DNA of 15,288 bases from JABILX01 sp041648305. GTDB lineage: Bacteria > Patescibacteriota > Gracilibacteria > UBA1369 > LOWO2-01-FULL-3. A program made the translations under genes and the position numbers. This document shows, one piece after another, positions 7,530 to 15,027 of this stretch. The notes under the pieces are model-generated. The model saw nothing but the letters and a program-made list of their open reading frames with translations, was not told the origin of the DNA and searched no databases. Where the stretch lies: positions 1 through 15,288 of the forward strand of contig JBAZPI010000024.1 of the NCBI GenBank assembly GCA_041648305.1. Reading direction: 5' to 3'. Positions within the stretch are counted from its first letter, which is position 1. Every line of letters starts with the position of its first letter.

Positions 7530-9575
7530 ATGTATTCATCTGATTTTATTGTAAATTTTCTTCTCTTTGTGTTTCAGGCGGGTTTGACGATTTTGTCAGC
7601 TTTTTTGATTGTTTCTTTGCTGCATGGAAAGATGAGTGCTGTTTCAAAAGCTGTTCTAGTTTTTTTGTATTCGTGTGCTGTCCCGATTTTTTTGATGACT
7701 TTTTTGGGAGCTTTTGGGCTTTTGAAATATCCTTTTGTTTTGGCGGCTTTGGTTCTTTTGAATGCTGTTCTTTTTTATTTGAAGCAGAGATTTAAGCGGA
7801 AATTTGAGATTAATTTACGTTTGAATTGGAAGGTTTTGCTTCTGTATTCACCTTTGATTTTGTTTTTGATTGTGAAATTTATTACCGCTTCGCAGTCGGG
7901 GGTTGTCGAGACCGATTCTCTCATCTACCACATCCCTTTCGCGGCGAAATGGCTTCAGATAGGCAGCATATGGGCTCCTTATTACACTGCGTATGTTGGG
8001 CCGCTGGGTTATTATCCTGGGAATCATGAACTTTTATCTTTGTTCGCTTTTTTCCCATTTAATGAAGATGTTTTGATTAATCTTGTCAATTTTCCTTTGT
8101 TTATTGGTTTTGGAGTCGTGCTTTATGCGTTGGCTCGCATGTTTGGACTCCGTGGCTGGAAAGCGGTGCTTGCGCCTTCGGTTTTTCTTTTTACTCCGAT
8201 GATAATTCGACAGTGCGGGATTCCGCAGAATGATCTGTTTCTTATTTTCAGTTTGGCTGTCGCTTTGTATTTTGCTGTTCGCGGATATTTGGAAAAAGAT
8301 TTCTCTTTTGGGAGTTTGTTTCCGGTTGGGGTCGCGCTCGGACTTTTTATGGGGACGAAGTCGTCCGGAGCTATATATTCCGGGTTGTTTTTGTTGATTA
8401 TGACTGTGGTTTTATTGGTTCATTATAGGAAGAAAATGTGGATGTATTTGTCTTTGCCGTATTTGTATGGAGTTACGTTTTTGTTTGGCGGATTTTGGTA
8501 TTTGAGAAATTGGATTTATACAGGAAATCCTTTGTTTCCATTGGATGTGAAGATTTTTGGGTTACATATTTTCCAAGGCTATGATTCGTTCGTGGAGGCC
8601 TATAGAAATTCTTCTTTGATCGCGAATTTTAGTTTTGATAGTTTTGGAGAAGTTTTTGAAAGCGCGATTTTGTCGATGGGGCCTGTTGTGGTGATCCTTG
8701 TTTTGGCTTTTCTGGGCGGGTGTTTGTGGCGGCGTAAATTTTCGCTGTTTTTGCTTTTGATACCTGTTGTGTTTTTGCTCTATTTAATCACGCCGTTTTC
8801 TTATTCGAATGTTTACCCGAATATAAGATATCTTTTGCCGTTCTTTTTGCTTTGTTATGTGGTGATGGTGGGGGTTTTGAAGAGGGGATATATGTTGGTT
8901 TATTTATTGAGTTTGTTTGGATTTCTTTTGATCGCAAAGCAGAGGAGTTTGCTTGAATATATCAATGATTATGTTTTCTATGATATATCTTGTATTTGGC
9001 TTGCTCTTTTGATTGGAGCTGCGGTTGTTGGTTGCTTTTTATTGTGGAAAAGATGGAAAGGGTGGGGAGGAAGAACTGTTCTTTTGATTTTAATTGTATT
9101 TTGTTTAGGACTTTTCTTCGATAAAAGTTTTATTTTGAGAGAAGAAAAAGGTTACGACAGCTTCATCGTTTTTGACTCGTATATCTACAATGAGGACATG
9201 GTTGCGGCTTATAAATTTGTTGATAAGAATGTGCCGGAGGACGCGAAAATCGCTTATACAAGAGGTGCGGCGCATTTGTCTCTGTATGGAAAGCATTGGG
9301 GAAGAGAGGTTGATTATATAAATATTAATGATTGTGGGGACTGTATTTATCACGATTTCAAGGATTCGAAAGATTCGATCTTGCGAGATCCTAGTGAAGA
9401 GAGTTGGCTTGAGAACTTGGCGGCTAAAGACAAACAGTATTTGGTGATCTTATCGAGGTATTTTGATGATTCTGGTGGCATTCCTTTTTATGAGTTAGAA
9501 TGGGCTCAATCGAATCCTGAAAAGTTCGAGTTGTTGTTTAAGCAAAATGATACGTATGTTTATAAAATCAATTAA
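7530..9575 (+). CDS. GT-C membrane glycosyltransferase, paralog 3 with CxxC tail domain
   Basis: Third member of the family, 681 residues with about a dozen membrane helices. Motifs: Glu127-x-Asp129 with YHIP, then YYPGNHE; GTK (275-277); FWYLRN then GNPLFP (from 322); NIRY (431-434); and the outward tail with Cys602-x-x-Cys605 in YININDCGDCIYHDFK. It shares an exact 19-base stretch with paralog 2 in the FWYLRN region, consistent with tandem duplication of an ancestral gene. By eye the proteins otherwise look only moderately similar, so the duplication is not recent. AAAGG precedes the ATG by a single base, too close to be a good ribosome binding site, so coupling to the upstream gene is likelier. 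Its 3' end overlaps the GtrA-GT2 gene. Catalytic role is inferred; substrate unknown. Confidence 0.86.
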   Translation: MYSSDFIVNFLLFVFQAGLTILSAFLIVSLLHGKMSAVSKAVLVFLYSCAVPIFLMTFLGAFGLLKYPFVLAALVLLNAVLFYLKQRFKRKFEINLRLNWKVLLLYSPLILFLIVKFITASQSGVVETDSLIYHIPFAAKWLQIGSIWAPYYTAYVGPLGYYPGNHELLSLFAFFPFNEDVLINLVNFPLFIGFGVVLYALARMFGLRGWKAVLAPSVFLFTPMIIRQCGIPQNDLFLIFSLAVALYFAVRGYLEKDFSFGSLFPVGVALGLFMGTKSSGAIYSGLFLLIMTVVLLVHYRKKMWMYLSLPYLYGVTFLFGGFWYLRNWIYTGNPLFPLDVKIFGLHIFQGYDSFVEAYRNSSLIANFSFDSFGEVFESAILSMGPVVVILVLAFLGGCLWRRKFSLFLLLIPVVFLLYLITPFSYSNVYPNIRYLLPFFLLCYVVMVGVLKRGYMLVYLLSLFGFLLIAKQRSLLEYINDYVFYDISCIWLALLIGAAVVGCFLLWKRWKGWGGRTVLLILIVFCLGLFFDKSFILREEKGYDSFIVFDSYIYNEDMVAAYKFVDKNVPEDAKIAYTRGAAHLSLYGKHWGREVDYININDCGDCIYHDFKDSKDSILRDPSEESWLENLAAKDKQYLVILSRYFDDSGGIPFYELEWAQSNPEKFELLFKQNDTYVYKIN

Positions 9576-10719
9576 AGCTGTTTACGCAAAATTTAGACAG
9601 TTCTTCAAATACTGTGTTGTTGGGACGATTAGTACAATTATCGATTTAGGTTTTTTGTATGTTTTTGTTGAATATGCCGAGATTGCGGTTATTCCTGCGG
9701 CGACGTTGTCGTTTTTGATGGCTGTTGCTAACGGTTTTACTTTTAATAAGTTCTGGACTTTCAGTAGTAAGTCCAGGAATTACAGAAAGCAGTTTGTTAA
9801 ATTTCTACTCGTTGCTTTGGTCGGGCTTTGTTTGAATACGGCTTTCATGTATCTCTTCGTCGAAATTCTTTTTATCTGGTATATGTTTGCGAAGGCGATG
9901 ACTTCTTTGATTGTTCTTATTTGGAATTTTCTTGGGAACAAGTATTGGACATTCAGGTTTTTTGAAAGGGTGCTGCATATTCCATCTGAGTTTGAGCGTG
10001 ATGTCTCGATCATTATTCCGGCCTATGATGAGGAGAGGAGGATATCCGCGACTTTGGTTGCTGTTAGCGATTATTTGAAGCGAAAAGGTTTGAAGGCCGA
10101 GGTGTTGGTTGTAGATGATGGGAGTAGCGACCGGACTTGTGAGGTTGTTAGGGGTCTTGGGATGGATGGAGTTTTGGTGATTGAGAGTGGGAAAAATTTT
10201 GGAAAGGGGCATGCGGTTAAGTTGGGGGTTGAGCACGCGCGGGGCGAATACGTTCTGTTTATCGATGCTGATAATTCGACTCCTATTGAAGAACTTGATA
10301 AGTTTTTGGGGATTATCGAGGAAGGGTATGACGTTGTGATTGGGTCGAGGTACTTGAGGGATAGTAATGTGCAGATCAGGCAATCTAAGCTACGAGTTCT
10401 GATCGGCCGGGCCGGGAATTTGTTGATTAGGACGTTTTTGATTAACGATATCAGGGATACGCAGTGTGGATTTAAGCTTTTTACGCACAAGGCTGCGAAG
10501 GAGATTTTCTCGAGGCAAAAGGTGCACAGATTCGGGTTTGATATGGAAGCGTTGGTTATAGCTGGGAGTTTGGGGTACAAGATTAAGGAGGTGCCGGTGA
10601 GTTGGTTCAATTCTTCGGAAAGCAGAGTTAGGCCTATTAAGGATTCGCTGCGGACACTACGGGATTTGTTTTATGTTAAATTGAACTTGTGGAGCGGAAG
10701 GTACTCATCTGACGATTAA
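9547..10719 (+). CDS. Fusion of GtrA-like flippase domain and DPM1-like glycosyltransferase
   Basis: 390 residues in two parts. Residues ~15-137 are a GtrA-like four-helix membrane domain, including the family's FKYCVVGTIST opening, the ANGFTFNKFWTF element (61-72) and its second-half echo WNFLGNKYWTF (126-136). Residues ~152-385 are a soluble family 2 glycosyltransferase: SIIIPAYDEE (154-163), VVDDGSSDRT (188-197), the metal-binding Asp240-Ala-Asp242 and DTQCGFKLF, typical of DPM1/ALG5-like enzymes. The protein may both load a sugar onto polyprenyl phosphate and assist its transfer across the membrane. Start is ATG 9547 or ATG 9556; either overlaps the paralog 3 gene (by 29 or 20 bases), implying translational coupling. 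The domain order, GtrA first, is the reverse of the commoner annotated fusion. It ends in Ser-Asp-Asp, like the next gene. Confidence 0.92.
   Translation: MIRMFIKSIKAVYAKFRQFFKYCVVGTISTIIDLGFLYVFVEYAEIAVIPAATLSFLMAVANGFTFNKFWTFSSKSRNYRKQFVKFLLVALVGLCLNTAFMYLFVEILFIWYMFAKAMTSLIVLIWNFLGNKYWTFRFFERVLHIPSEFERDVSIIIPAYDEERRISATLVAVSDYLKRKGLKAEVLVVDDGSSDRTCEVVRGLGMDGVLVIESGKNFGKGHAVKLGVEHARGEYVLFIDADNSTPIEELDKFLGIIEEGYDVVIGSRYLRDSNVQIRQSKLRVLIGRAGNLLIRTFLINDIRDTQCGFKLFTHKAAKEIFSRQKVHRFGFDMEALVIAGSLGYKIKEVPVSWFNSSESRVRPIKDSLRTLRDLFYVKLNLWSGRYSSDD
10708..10718 (+). repeat. 11-base direct repeat, copy 1 (end of GtrA-GT2 gene)
   Basis: TCTGACGATTA, encoding the terminal Ser-Asp-Asp-stop of the fusion gene. 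An identical copy at 12236-12246 closes the next gene. An 11-mer match is expected by chance in a window this size; only the equivalent position at two adjacent gene ends makes it worth recording. Confidence 0.45.
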
Positions 10720-10735
10720 AACCAGTAGTTGGCGT

Positions 10736-12247
10736 ATGAATGTGAAAAAAATAAACAAAGAGGTTTTTATAGTATTGGGGCTAGTGGTTGTGGGAGCCTT
10801 TTTAAGATTCTACATGATACTGGAACTCCCGTGCGGTCTTTTCCCGGATCAAGCAATCAGCGGATTGGACTCGATACGGTTTTCCAATGGACTTATTTCT
10901 CCAATAATAGGTGGAAATGAAGGATTGTTTGTTTACATCACAGCCTTAAGCCATCTTCTATTCGGAACAGGTATGTGGCAAATATTCATAGTTTCAGCTT
11001 TCCTGGGGACGGCGACTGTCGCAACAACATACCTTGCCGTAAAAGAATTTTTTGGGAGGAATATCGCATTCATAAGTAGTTTCATCCTAGCGGTTTCCGG
11101 CTGGCACATAGCGCTGTCTCGCAATGGGTTTCGGGCAATACTTGTTCCTCTTATAATCTCACTGCTTGCATACCTTTTGGCAAAAAGTATGAGGAGCAAA
11201 ACAGGCAAAGAGAAAAGTCTCTTTTACAGCTTAACGGCAGGTGTTTTTGCCTTGGGATTTTATACTTACAACGCTTACGTATTGTTTGTGTTTGGGGTTG
11301 GGTTGGTTTCTTTATTTTTACTCTTCAAATACAGGCGAGGACTTGGAGCTTTTATTAAAAATAATAAAAAATCCTTACTTCTAGCATTAGGCGCTTTTAC
11401 GCTCGTGATACTTCCAATTGCTCTATTTATTTTAATTTTCCCTGAAAAATATTTCATGAGGGCGGGTCAAGTCTTTGTTGAAACGGGCAGCCTTATGCTT
11501 CAAAACTTCTGGCAAACTGTCGTAGGGATTTTCACGCACGGAGATGCTAATTGGCGGCACAATCCATCTGGTGAGGCTATGTTATTTGTGCTACTAGTCC
11601 CATTCTTTTTTGGCGGTTTTTTGTACAGCTTATACAAGAGAAGGGTGTACTTAGTAATGGTGGTTATCTTTCTTGTAATGTTCTTGCCAGCGATATTAAC
11701 AAATGAGGGAACTCCACCTCACGGTTTACGGTTAATTGGGATAATTCCAGCAATTTTTGTTTTTGCAGCAATTGGACTGAGTTTTCTTCTAAAGCCCAAA
11801 AATGAGGTGTTGAAGTTGGTTGGCTGTGTGTTGTTGGTGATAATTTTGGGATTTACGGCTGTTAATGGATATCAAAATTATTTTAAAGATGCTCCTAATT
11901 CTTTGCATTATTATAACGATTTTCGCTGTGATCTTACGGGAGCTAGTAGTTATGTGAAGACGGAGCCAAACACAGTAGTTATCGCTGACTATTTTACTTT
12001 TCAGACCATTCGTTATCTGCTCTATCCATTGGAAATTGATTATATTGAGCCTGCAAGTTTTGTTGAAAACTTTAACGAGACCGACTTTTCGGGTAAAAGC
12101 TTGATGCTGCTTTCTTCCTTCAGAGAATTTGATCAAGCGACTATCGATTTTTTGCTTTCGAAAAATTTCATTAAAGAAGAAATTAAAAACAGATTTGGAT
12201 CAATTGATTACTATATTTTTTATAAGCGATTTATTTCTGACGATTAG
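10736..12247 (+). CDS. GT39/PMT-type membrane glycosyltransferase
   Basis: 503-residue polytopic membrane protein, hydrophobic from residue 10 on, of the ArnT/PMT-like GT-C class. Near the N-terminus, LRFYMILELP, then FPDQA with the likely catalytic Asp38, then GLDSIRF and NEGLFVYI (61-68) match the first outer loop of GT39-like enzymes that take sugar from a polyprenyl phosphate. SGWHIALSRNGFRAIL is another family-like segment. The last ~110 residues (after YNDFRCDLTG) form a non-membrane tail without the Cys-x-x-Cys motif, so it is not a fourth member of the paralog trio. It starts 16 bases after the fusion gene, at ATG 10736, with no Shine-Dalgarno sequence, and is probably the last gene of that operon. 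The first ~1 kb is much richer in C and A than the other plus-strand genes, suggesting a different origin. Confidence 0.85.
   Translation: MNVKKINKEVFIVLGLVVVGAFLRFYMILELPCGLFPDQAISGLDSIRFSNGLISPIIGGNEGLFVYITALSHLLFGTGMWQIFIVSAFLGTATVATTYLAVKEFFGRNIAFISSFILAVSGWHIALSRNGFRAILVPLIISLLAYLLAKSMRSKTGKEKSLFYSLTAGVFALGFYTYNAYVLFVFGVGLVSLFLLFKYRRGLGAFIKNNKKSLLLALGAFTLVILPIALFILIFPEKYFMRAGQVFVETGSLMLQNFWQTVVGIFTHGDANWRHNPSGEAMLFVLLVPFFFGGFLYSLYKRRVYLVMVVIFLVMFLPAILTNEGTPPHGLRLIGIIPAIFVFAAIGLSFLLKPKNEVLKLVGCVLLVIILGFTAVNGYQNYFKDAPNSLHYYNDFRCDLTGASSYVKTEPNTVVIADYFTFQTIRYLLYPLEIDYIEPASFVENFNETDFSGKSLMLLSSFREFDQATIDFLLSKNFIKEEIKNRFGSIDYYIFYKRFISDD
12236..12246 (+). repeat. 11-base direct repeat, copy 2 (end of GT39 gene)
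   Basis: Second copy of TCTGACGATTA, again encoding Ser-Asp-Asp plus the first two bases of the stop codon, 1528 bases after copy 1. Together the copies bracket the compositionally odd GT39 gene. Confidence 0.45.
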
Positions 12248-12248
12248 T

Positions 12249-12277
12249 TTGCCATATTCCTCTATTTTGACTATATT
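12249..12277 (+). promoter_or_regulatory. Predicted sigma-70-type promoter of ftsK
   Basis: TTGCCA (12249-12254), a 17-base spacer and TATATT (12272-12277) each match 5/6 of the bacterial consensus. Transcription would begin near 12284, giving a leader of only about 16 nt with no Shine-Dalgarno sequence. The site lies directly after the stop of the GT39 gene, in the only clear gap on this strand, and would separate ftsK from the glycosylation operon. It closely resembles the proposed gltX promoter in hexamers and spacing. Confidence 0.55.
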
Positions 12278-12300
12278 TGTAGCACTGTATTTGTAGCACT
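12274..12300 (+). repeat. Two-copy tandem repeat, 14-base period, abutting ftsK start
   Basis: TATTTGTAGCACT occurs at 12274-12286 and again at 12288-12300, one base apart. The second copy ends immediately before the ATG at 12301. The first copy overlaps the proposed -10 element and covers the predicted transcription start, so the repeat forms most of the ftsK leader. Confidence 0.85.
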
Positions 12301-14715
12301 ATGAGAAGAAGAACATACGGAAGAAGGGCTGTGTCCGGACGGGGAGGGGTTTCTCGAAAAATTGCTGTGTACAAATCAACTGCAAAGAGGAGGAAAAAGA
12401 CCTCTCTTAAAATAAAAGTGAAAAAACAGATCGCTCGTGAGATTTGGGGTGTGGTTTTACTTGTGATTGCGGCGGTGACTGTTTTGAGTATACAAGGCGC
12501 TTTCGGGGTCGTTGGGGATATCTGGGTGAAGCTACTTAGGCCGATCATAGGGTGGGGGATTTACATTATTCCCGCACTTTTTATTATTGGAGGGTTTATG
12601 ATTTTTCTTTCGAAGAAAGTTGCGTTTGGCGCGAGCAGGATTTTTGGGATGGTACTGTTTTTGATTTCTGTTCTTGGAGTTTTGCATATGTCGGTGCCGA
12701 TTGAGAGTATCTTGGAGTATGCGCGGGCGGGGAGTCATGGCGGATATGTCGGATTTGTGACGAATTTCTTATTTAAGCAGATTTTGCATATTGGGAATGT
12801 TGGAACGGGGGTTGTTTTTGTGGGTGTGTTTTTGGTTTCGTTGCTTTTGACTTTCGAATCGTCGCTTAGAGCTATTTTCAGAGCGGTTACGCCGAAAATT
12901 ACTATTGAGATCGATAAGTCGGCCGAGAAGGCTCGCGGTGGGCGTCAGCATGGAGGGATCGACGAAGAGGATGATTCTGAGAAGATTGGACTTTTGGGCC
13001 GATTGATGGGGAAGAGCGAGGAATCGGCTGAGGAAGTCGAGCCGTCTGAATTGATGATTAAAAGGGCGATTGGCACGCATATTGATGATAGTGGTTCTTC
13101 TGAGGATCCGGACGAGATTGCGAAGAAAAAAATTGCCGAAAAGCTTGAAAGTGAAGTTCAAGGTACTCAAAGTGGTACGCAGGCTGGGCAGGGCGCGAAG
13201 AGTAGCCCGTCTTTAGCCGGGCAGGCGGGCGGGTCGAAATTCGAGGAGGAGCTTTCAAAAGCTGCGAAAAAAACTGCTGATAAAGAGGTTCTTGAATGGG
13301 AATTTCCATCGCTGGATTTATTGAATCCCACGGTTACCGATATTCAGGCCGATGATACGTTCTTGAAGAAAAGCGCGGAAGGTATTAAGGACAAATTGGA
13401 GCAGTTTGGGGTTGATGTGACAATGCAGGAAGCGAATGTTGGGCCGACTGTTATTCAATATACGCTTAAGCCGGCTGAGGGAGTGAAGTTGTCGAAAATT
13501 ACGGCGCTCAAGAGTGATATTTGTATGGCTTTGTCCGCGAAGGCGATTCGTATAGAGGCGCCGATTCCGGGAAAGGGGCTTGTTGGAATTGAAGTTCCAA
13601 ATGACCATAGATCGAATGTTCATCTTCGTGAGATCATTGAGAGCGACGCTTTTGATATTATGAATTCGAAGCTTCGTCTGCCCCTTGGACGTGACGTTTC
13701 CGGCAATCCGATTGTTGCTGATCTGGAAACGATGCCACATCTTTTGATTGCTGGGGCTACTGGAAGTGGGAAATCGGTTTGTATGAACGCGTTTTTGCTT
13801 TCGCTTTTGTATCAAAATACGCCTGAGGAGTTGAAGTTGATTCTCGTTGATCCAAAGAGGGTTGAGCTCGGGCCTTATAACGGCATGCCGTACTTGTTGA
13901 CGCCGGTTATTAAAGATCCTGAGAAAGCGGCTATAAGTTTGAGGTGGGTTGTTGCTGAGATGAGTCGCAGGTATCAGGTTTTGAGCGATGCGAAACACAG
14001 GAATATTCAGGAGTACAACGCTGATGAAGATATAAAAGAAAAGTTGCCTAAGATTATTGTCGTGATCGATGAGTTGGCGGATTTGATGATGGCTTCCGGA
14101 AGGGAAGTTGAGGCGTCGATTTGTAGAATTGCACAGATGGCGCGCGCTGTCGGAATCCATTTGATTATTGCGACTCAGCGTCCCTCGGTCGATGTTATTA
14201 CAGGTTTAATTAAAGCAAATATCCCTGCGCGTATCGCGTTCGCGGTGTCGTCGGGGATTGATTCGCGAACTATTTTGGATGGGATCGGGGCGGAGGATTT
14301 GCTTGGGCGCGGAGATATGCTTTATTTGCCAAGTGGAATGGGTAAGCCATTCCGTGTACAGGGTGTTTATGTGTCTTCAAAGGAGATTGAAAAGGTTACG
14401 AACCAGGTCAAGTTGAGTGTTGAGCCTGAATATGACGAGGCTGTCACGGCGATTTCTACGGCTGCCGCGAGGCTGAATGGGATTCCGGACTCGAAGGCAG
14501 GGCTGTCCGAGGATGCGATGTATGAGCAAGCGTATAATCTCGTTCATGAGGCGAAAAAAGCTTCAGCGTCGCTCTTGCAGCGTCGCTTGAAATTGGGATA
14601 CGCGCGTGCTGCGCGATTGATCGATATTCTCGAGGAAAACGGAGTTGTTGGACCGGCGGATGGGGCGAAGCCAAGGAATGTGTATACAGAGACCTCGAGG
14701 ACCTCTATGGATTAG
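12301..14715 (+). CDS. ftsK: DNA translocase FtsK/SpoIIIE
   Basis: Septum-anchored, ATP-driven DNA pump that clears and aligns chromosome termini during division. The 804 residues fall in the usual range. The N-terminus is strongly basic (18 Arg/Lys in the first 43 residues). Four membrane helices follow at about 48-65, 83-103, 111-130 and 167-185. A charged, Gly/Gln/Ser-rich linker (~200-325, with GTQSGTQAGQG) leads to the motor. The RecA-like ATPase has Walker A GATGSGKS (485-492), Walker B VVIDE (587-591) and IIATQRPS (622-629). The C-terminal gamma-type winged helix (~735-796, ASLLQRRLKLGYARAARL) normally reads polar DNA motifs and activates XerCD. ATG 12301 follows a promoter and tandem repeat. 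The TAG stop overlaps the convergent small gene by four bases. Confidence 0.97.
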   Translation: MRRRTYGRRAVSGRGGVSRKIAVYKSTAKRRKKTSLKIKVKKQIAREIWGVVLLVIAAVTVLSIQGAFGVVGDIWVKLLRPIIGWGIYIIPALFIIGGFMIFLSKKVAFGASRIFGMVLFLISVLGVLHMSVPIESILEYARAGSHGGYVGFVTNFLFKQILHIGNVGTGVVFVGVFLVSLLLTFESSLRAIFRAVTPKITIEIDKSAEKARGGRQHGGIDEEDDSEKIGLLGRLMGKSEESAEEVEPSELMIKRAIGTHIDDSGSSEDPDEIAKKKIAEKLESEVQGTQSGTQAGQGAKSSPSLAGQAGGSKFEEELSKAAKKTADKEVLEWEFPSLDLLNPTVTDIQADDTFLKKSAEGIKDKLEQFGVDVTMQEANVGPTVIQYTLKPAEGVKLSKITALKSDICMALSAKAIRIEAPIPGKGLVGIEVPNDHRSNVHLREIIESDAFDIMNSKLRLPLGRDVSGNPIVADLETMPHLLIAGATGSGKSVCMNAFLLSLLYQNTPEELKLILVDPKRVELGPYNGMPYLLTPVIKDPEKAAISLRWVVAEMSRRYQVLSDAKHRNIQEYNADEDIKEKLPKIIVVIDELADLMMASGREVEASICRIAQMARAVGIHLIIATQRPSVDVITGLIKANIPARIAFAVSSGIDSRTILDGIGAEDLLGRGDMLYLPSGMGKPFRVQGVYVSSKEIEKVTNQVKLSVEPEYDEAVTAISTAAARLNGIPDSKAGLSEDAMYEQAYNLVHEAKKASASLLQRRLKLGYARAARLIDILEENGVVGPADGAKPRNVYTETSRTSMD

Positions 14716-15005
14716 CCGACTTTAGAAATTGTGTAATAAAAAGCTGTAGCTGCTACTACGTAGAAGACTGTTGTTCCTGCTATTCCCCAAATTATTAAGC
14801 GCAAGCGCGGGGAAGTTTTTGTTTTAGTGAAGCCGAAGTATGAAAGTATTAGGCAAATTAAAAACCCGATTCCTATTCCGTATGTATGTAGAAGATTTAT
14901 GCTTAAAGAAAGGATTGAGGTCGACATCAATATTCCTCCCAAGATGTATGAGATTTTTGCGAAGATGGTTGGCTGGCCCGGGACTTTTTTAATACGTATT
15001 TCCAT
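14712..15005 (-). CDS. Small three-helix membrane protein, unknown function
   Basis: 97-residue protein that I do not recognise. It has a short basic N-terminus (MEIRIKKVPGQP), then three hydrophobic segments at about 17-38, 42-58 and 69-92, with the short basic loop FTKTKTSPRLR between the second and third. No enzymatic motif or cysteine pair is visible. The gene starts 22 bases after the purQ stop on the same strand, so it is probably co-transcribed with purine genes, though a functional link does not follow. No good Shine-Dalgarno sequence precedes ATG 15005. Its TAA overlaps the convergent ftsK stop by four bases. Coding status is supported by the tight spacing and the clean hydrophobic pattern, but similarity to known proteins was not testable. 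Confidence 0.7.
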   Translation of the reverse strand: MEIRIKKVPGQPTIFAKISYILGGILMSTSILSLSINLLHTYGIGIGFLICLILSYFGFTKTKTSPRLRLIIWGIAGTTVFYVVAATAFYYTISKVG

Positions 15006-15027
15006 TCTACGAGGCCGTTAGGCGAGT

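Noticed and set aside
1166..9575. GT-C proteins as oligosaccharyltransferases (PglB/STT3)
   Set aside because: The WWDYG-type signature is absent; the early acidic motif followed by YHLP and the later FWYxRN/GNP motifs fit the GT39-like class better.
9805..10610. Long minus-strand frames of 192 and 179 codons opposite the GtrA-GT2 fusion
   Set aside because: They are antisense shadows favoured by the strong T/G bias of the plus strand; no recognisable domains or start context.
10700..12250. GT39 gene as cargo of an insertion sequence or transposon
   Set aside because: No transposase, terminal inverted repeats or target-site pattern was found; an 11-base repeat at gene ends alone is not enough.
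12274..12300. Start of a CRISPR array
   Set aside because: There are only two copies of a 13-base unit separated by one base, with no spacers or cas genes.
13318..14160. 280-codon minus-strand frame opposite the FtsK motor
   Set aside because: It is fully antisense to the conserved ATPase domain. The Asn/Arg/Leu-rich translation without motifs is typical of a shadow.
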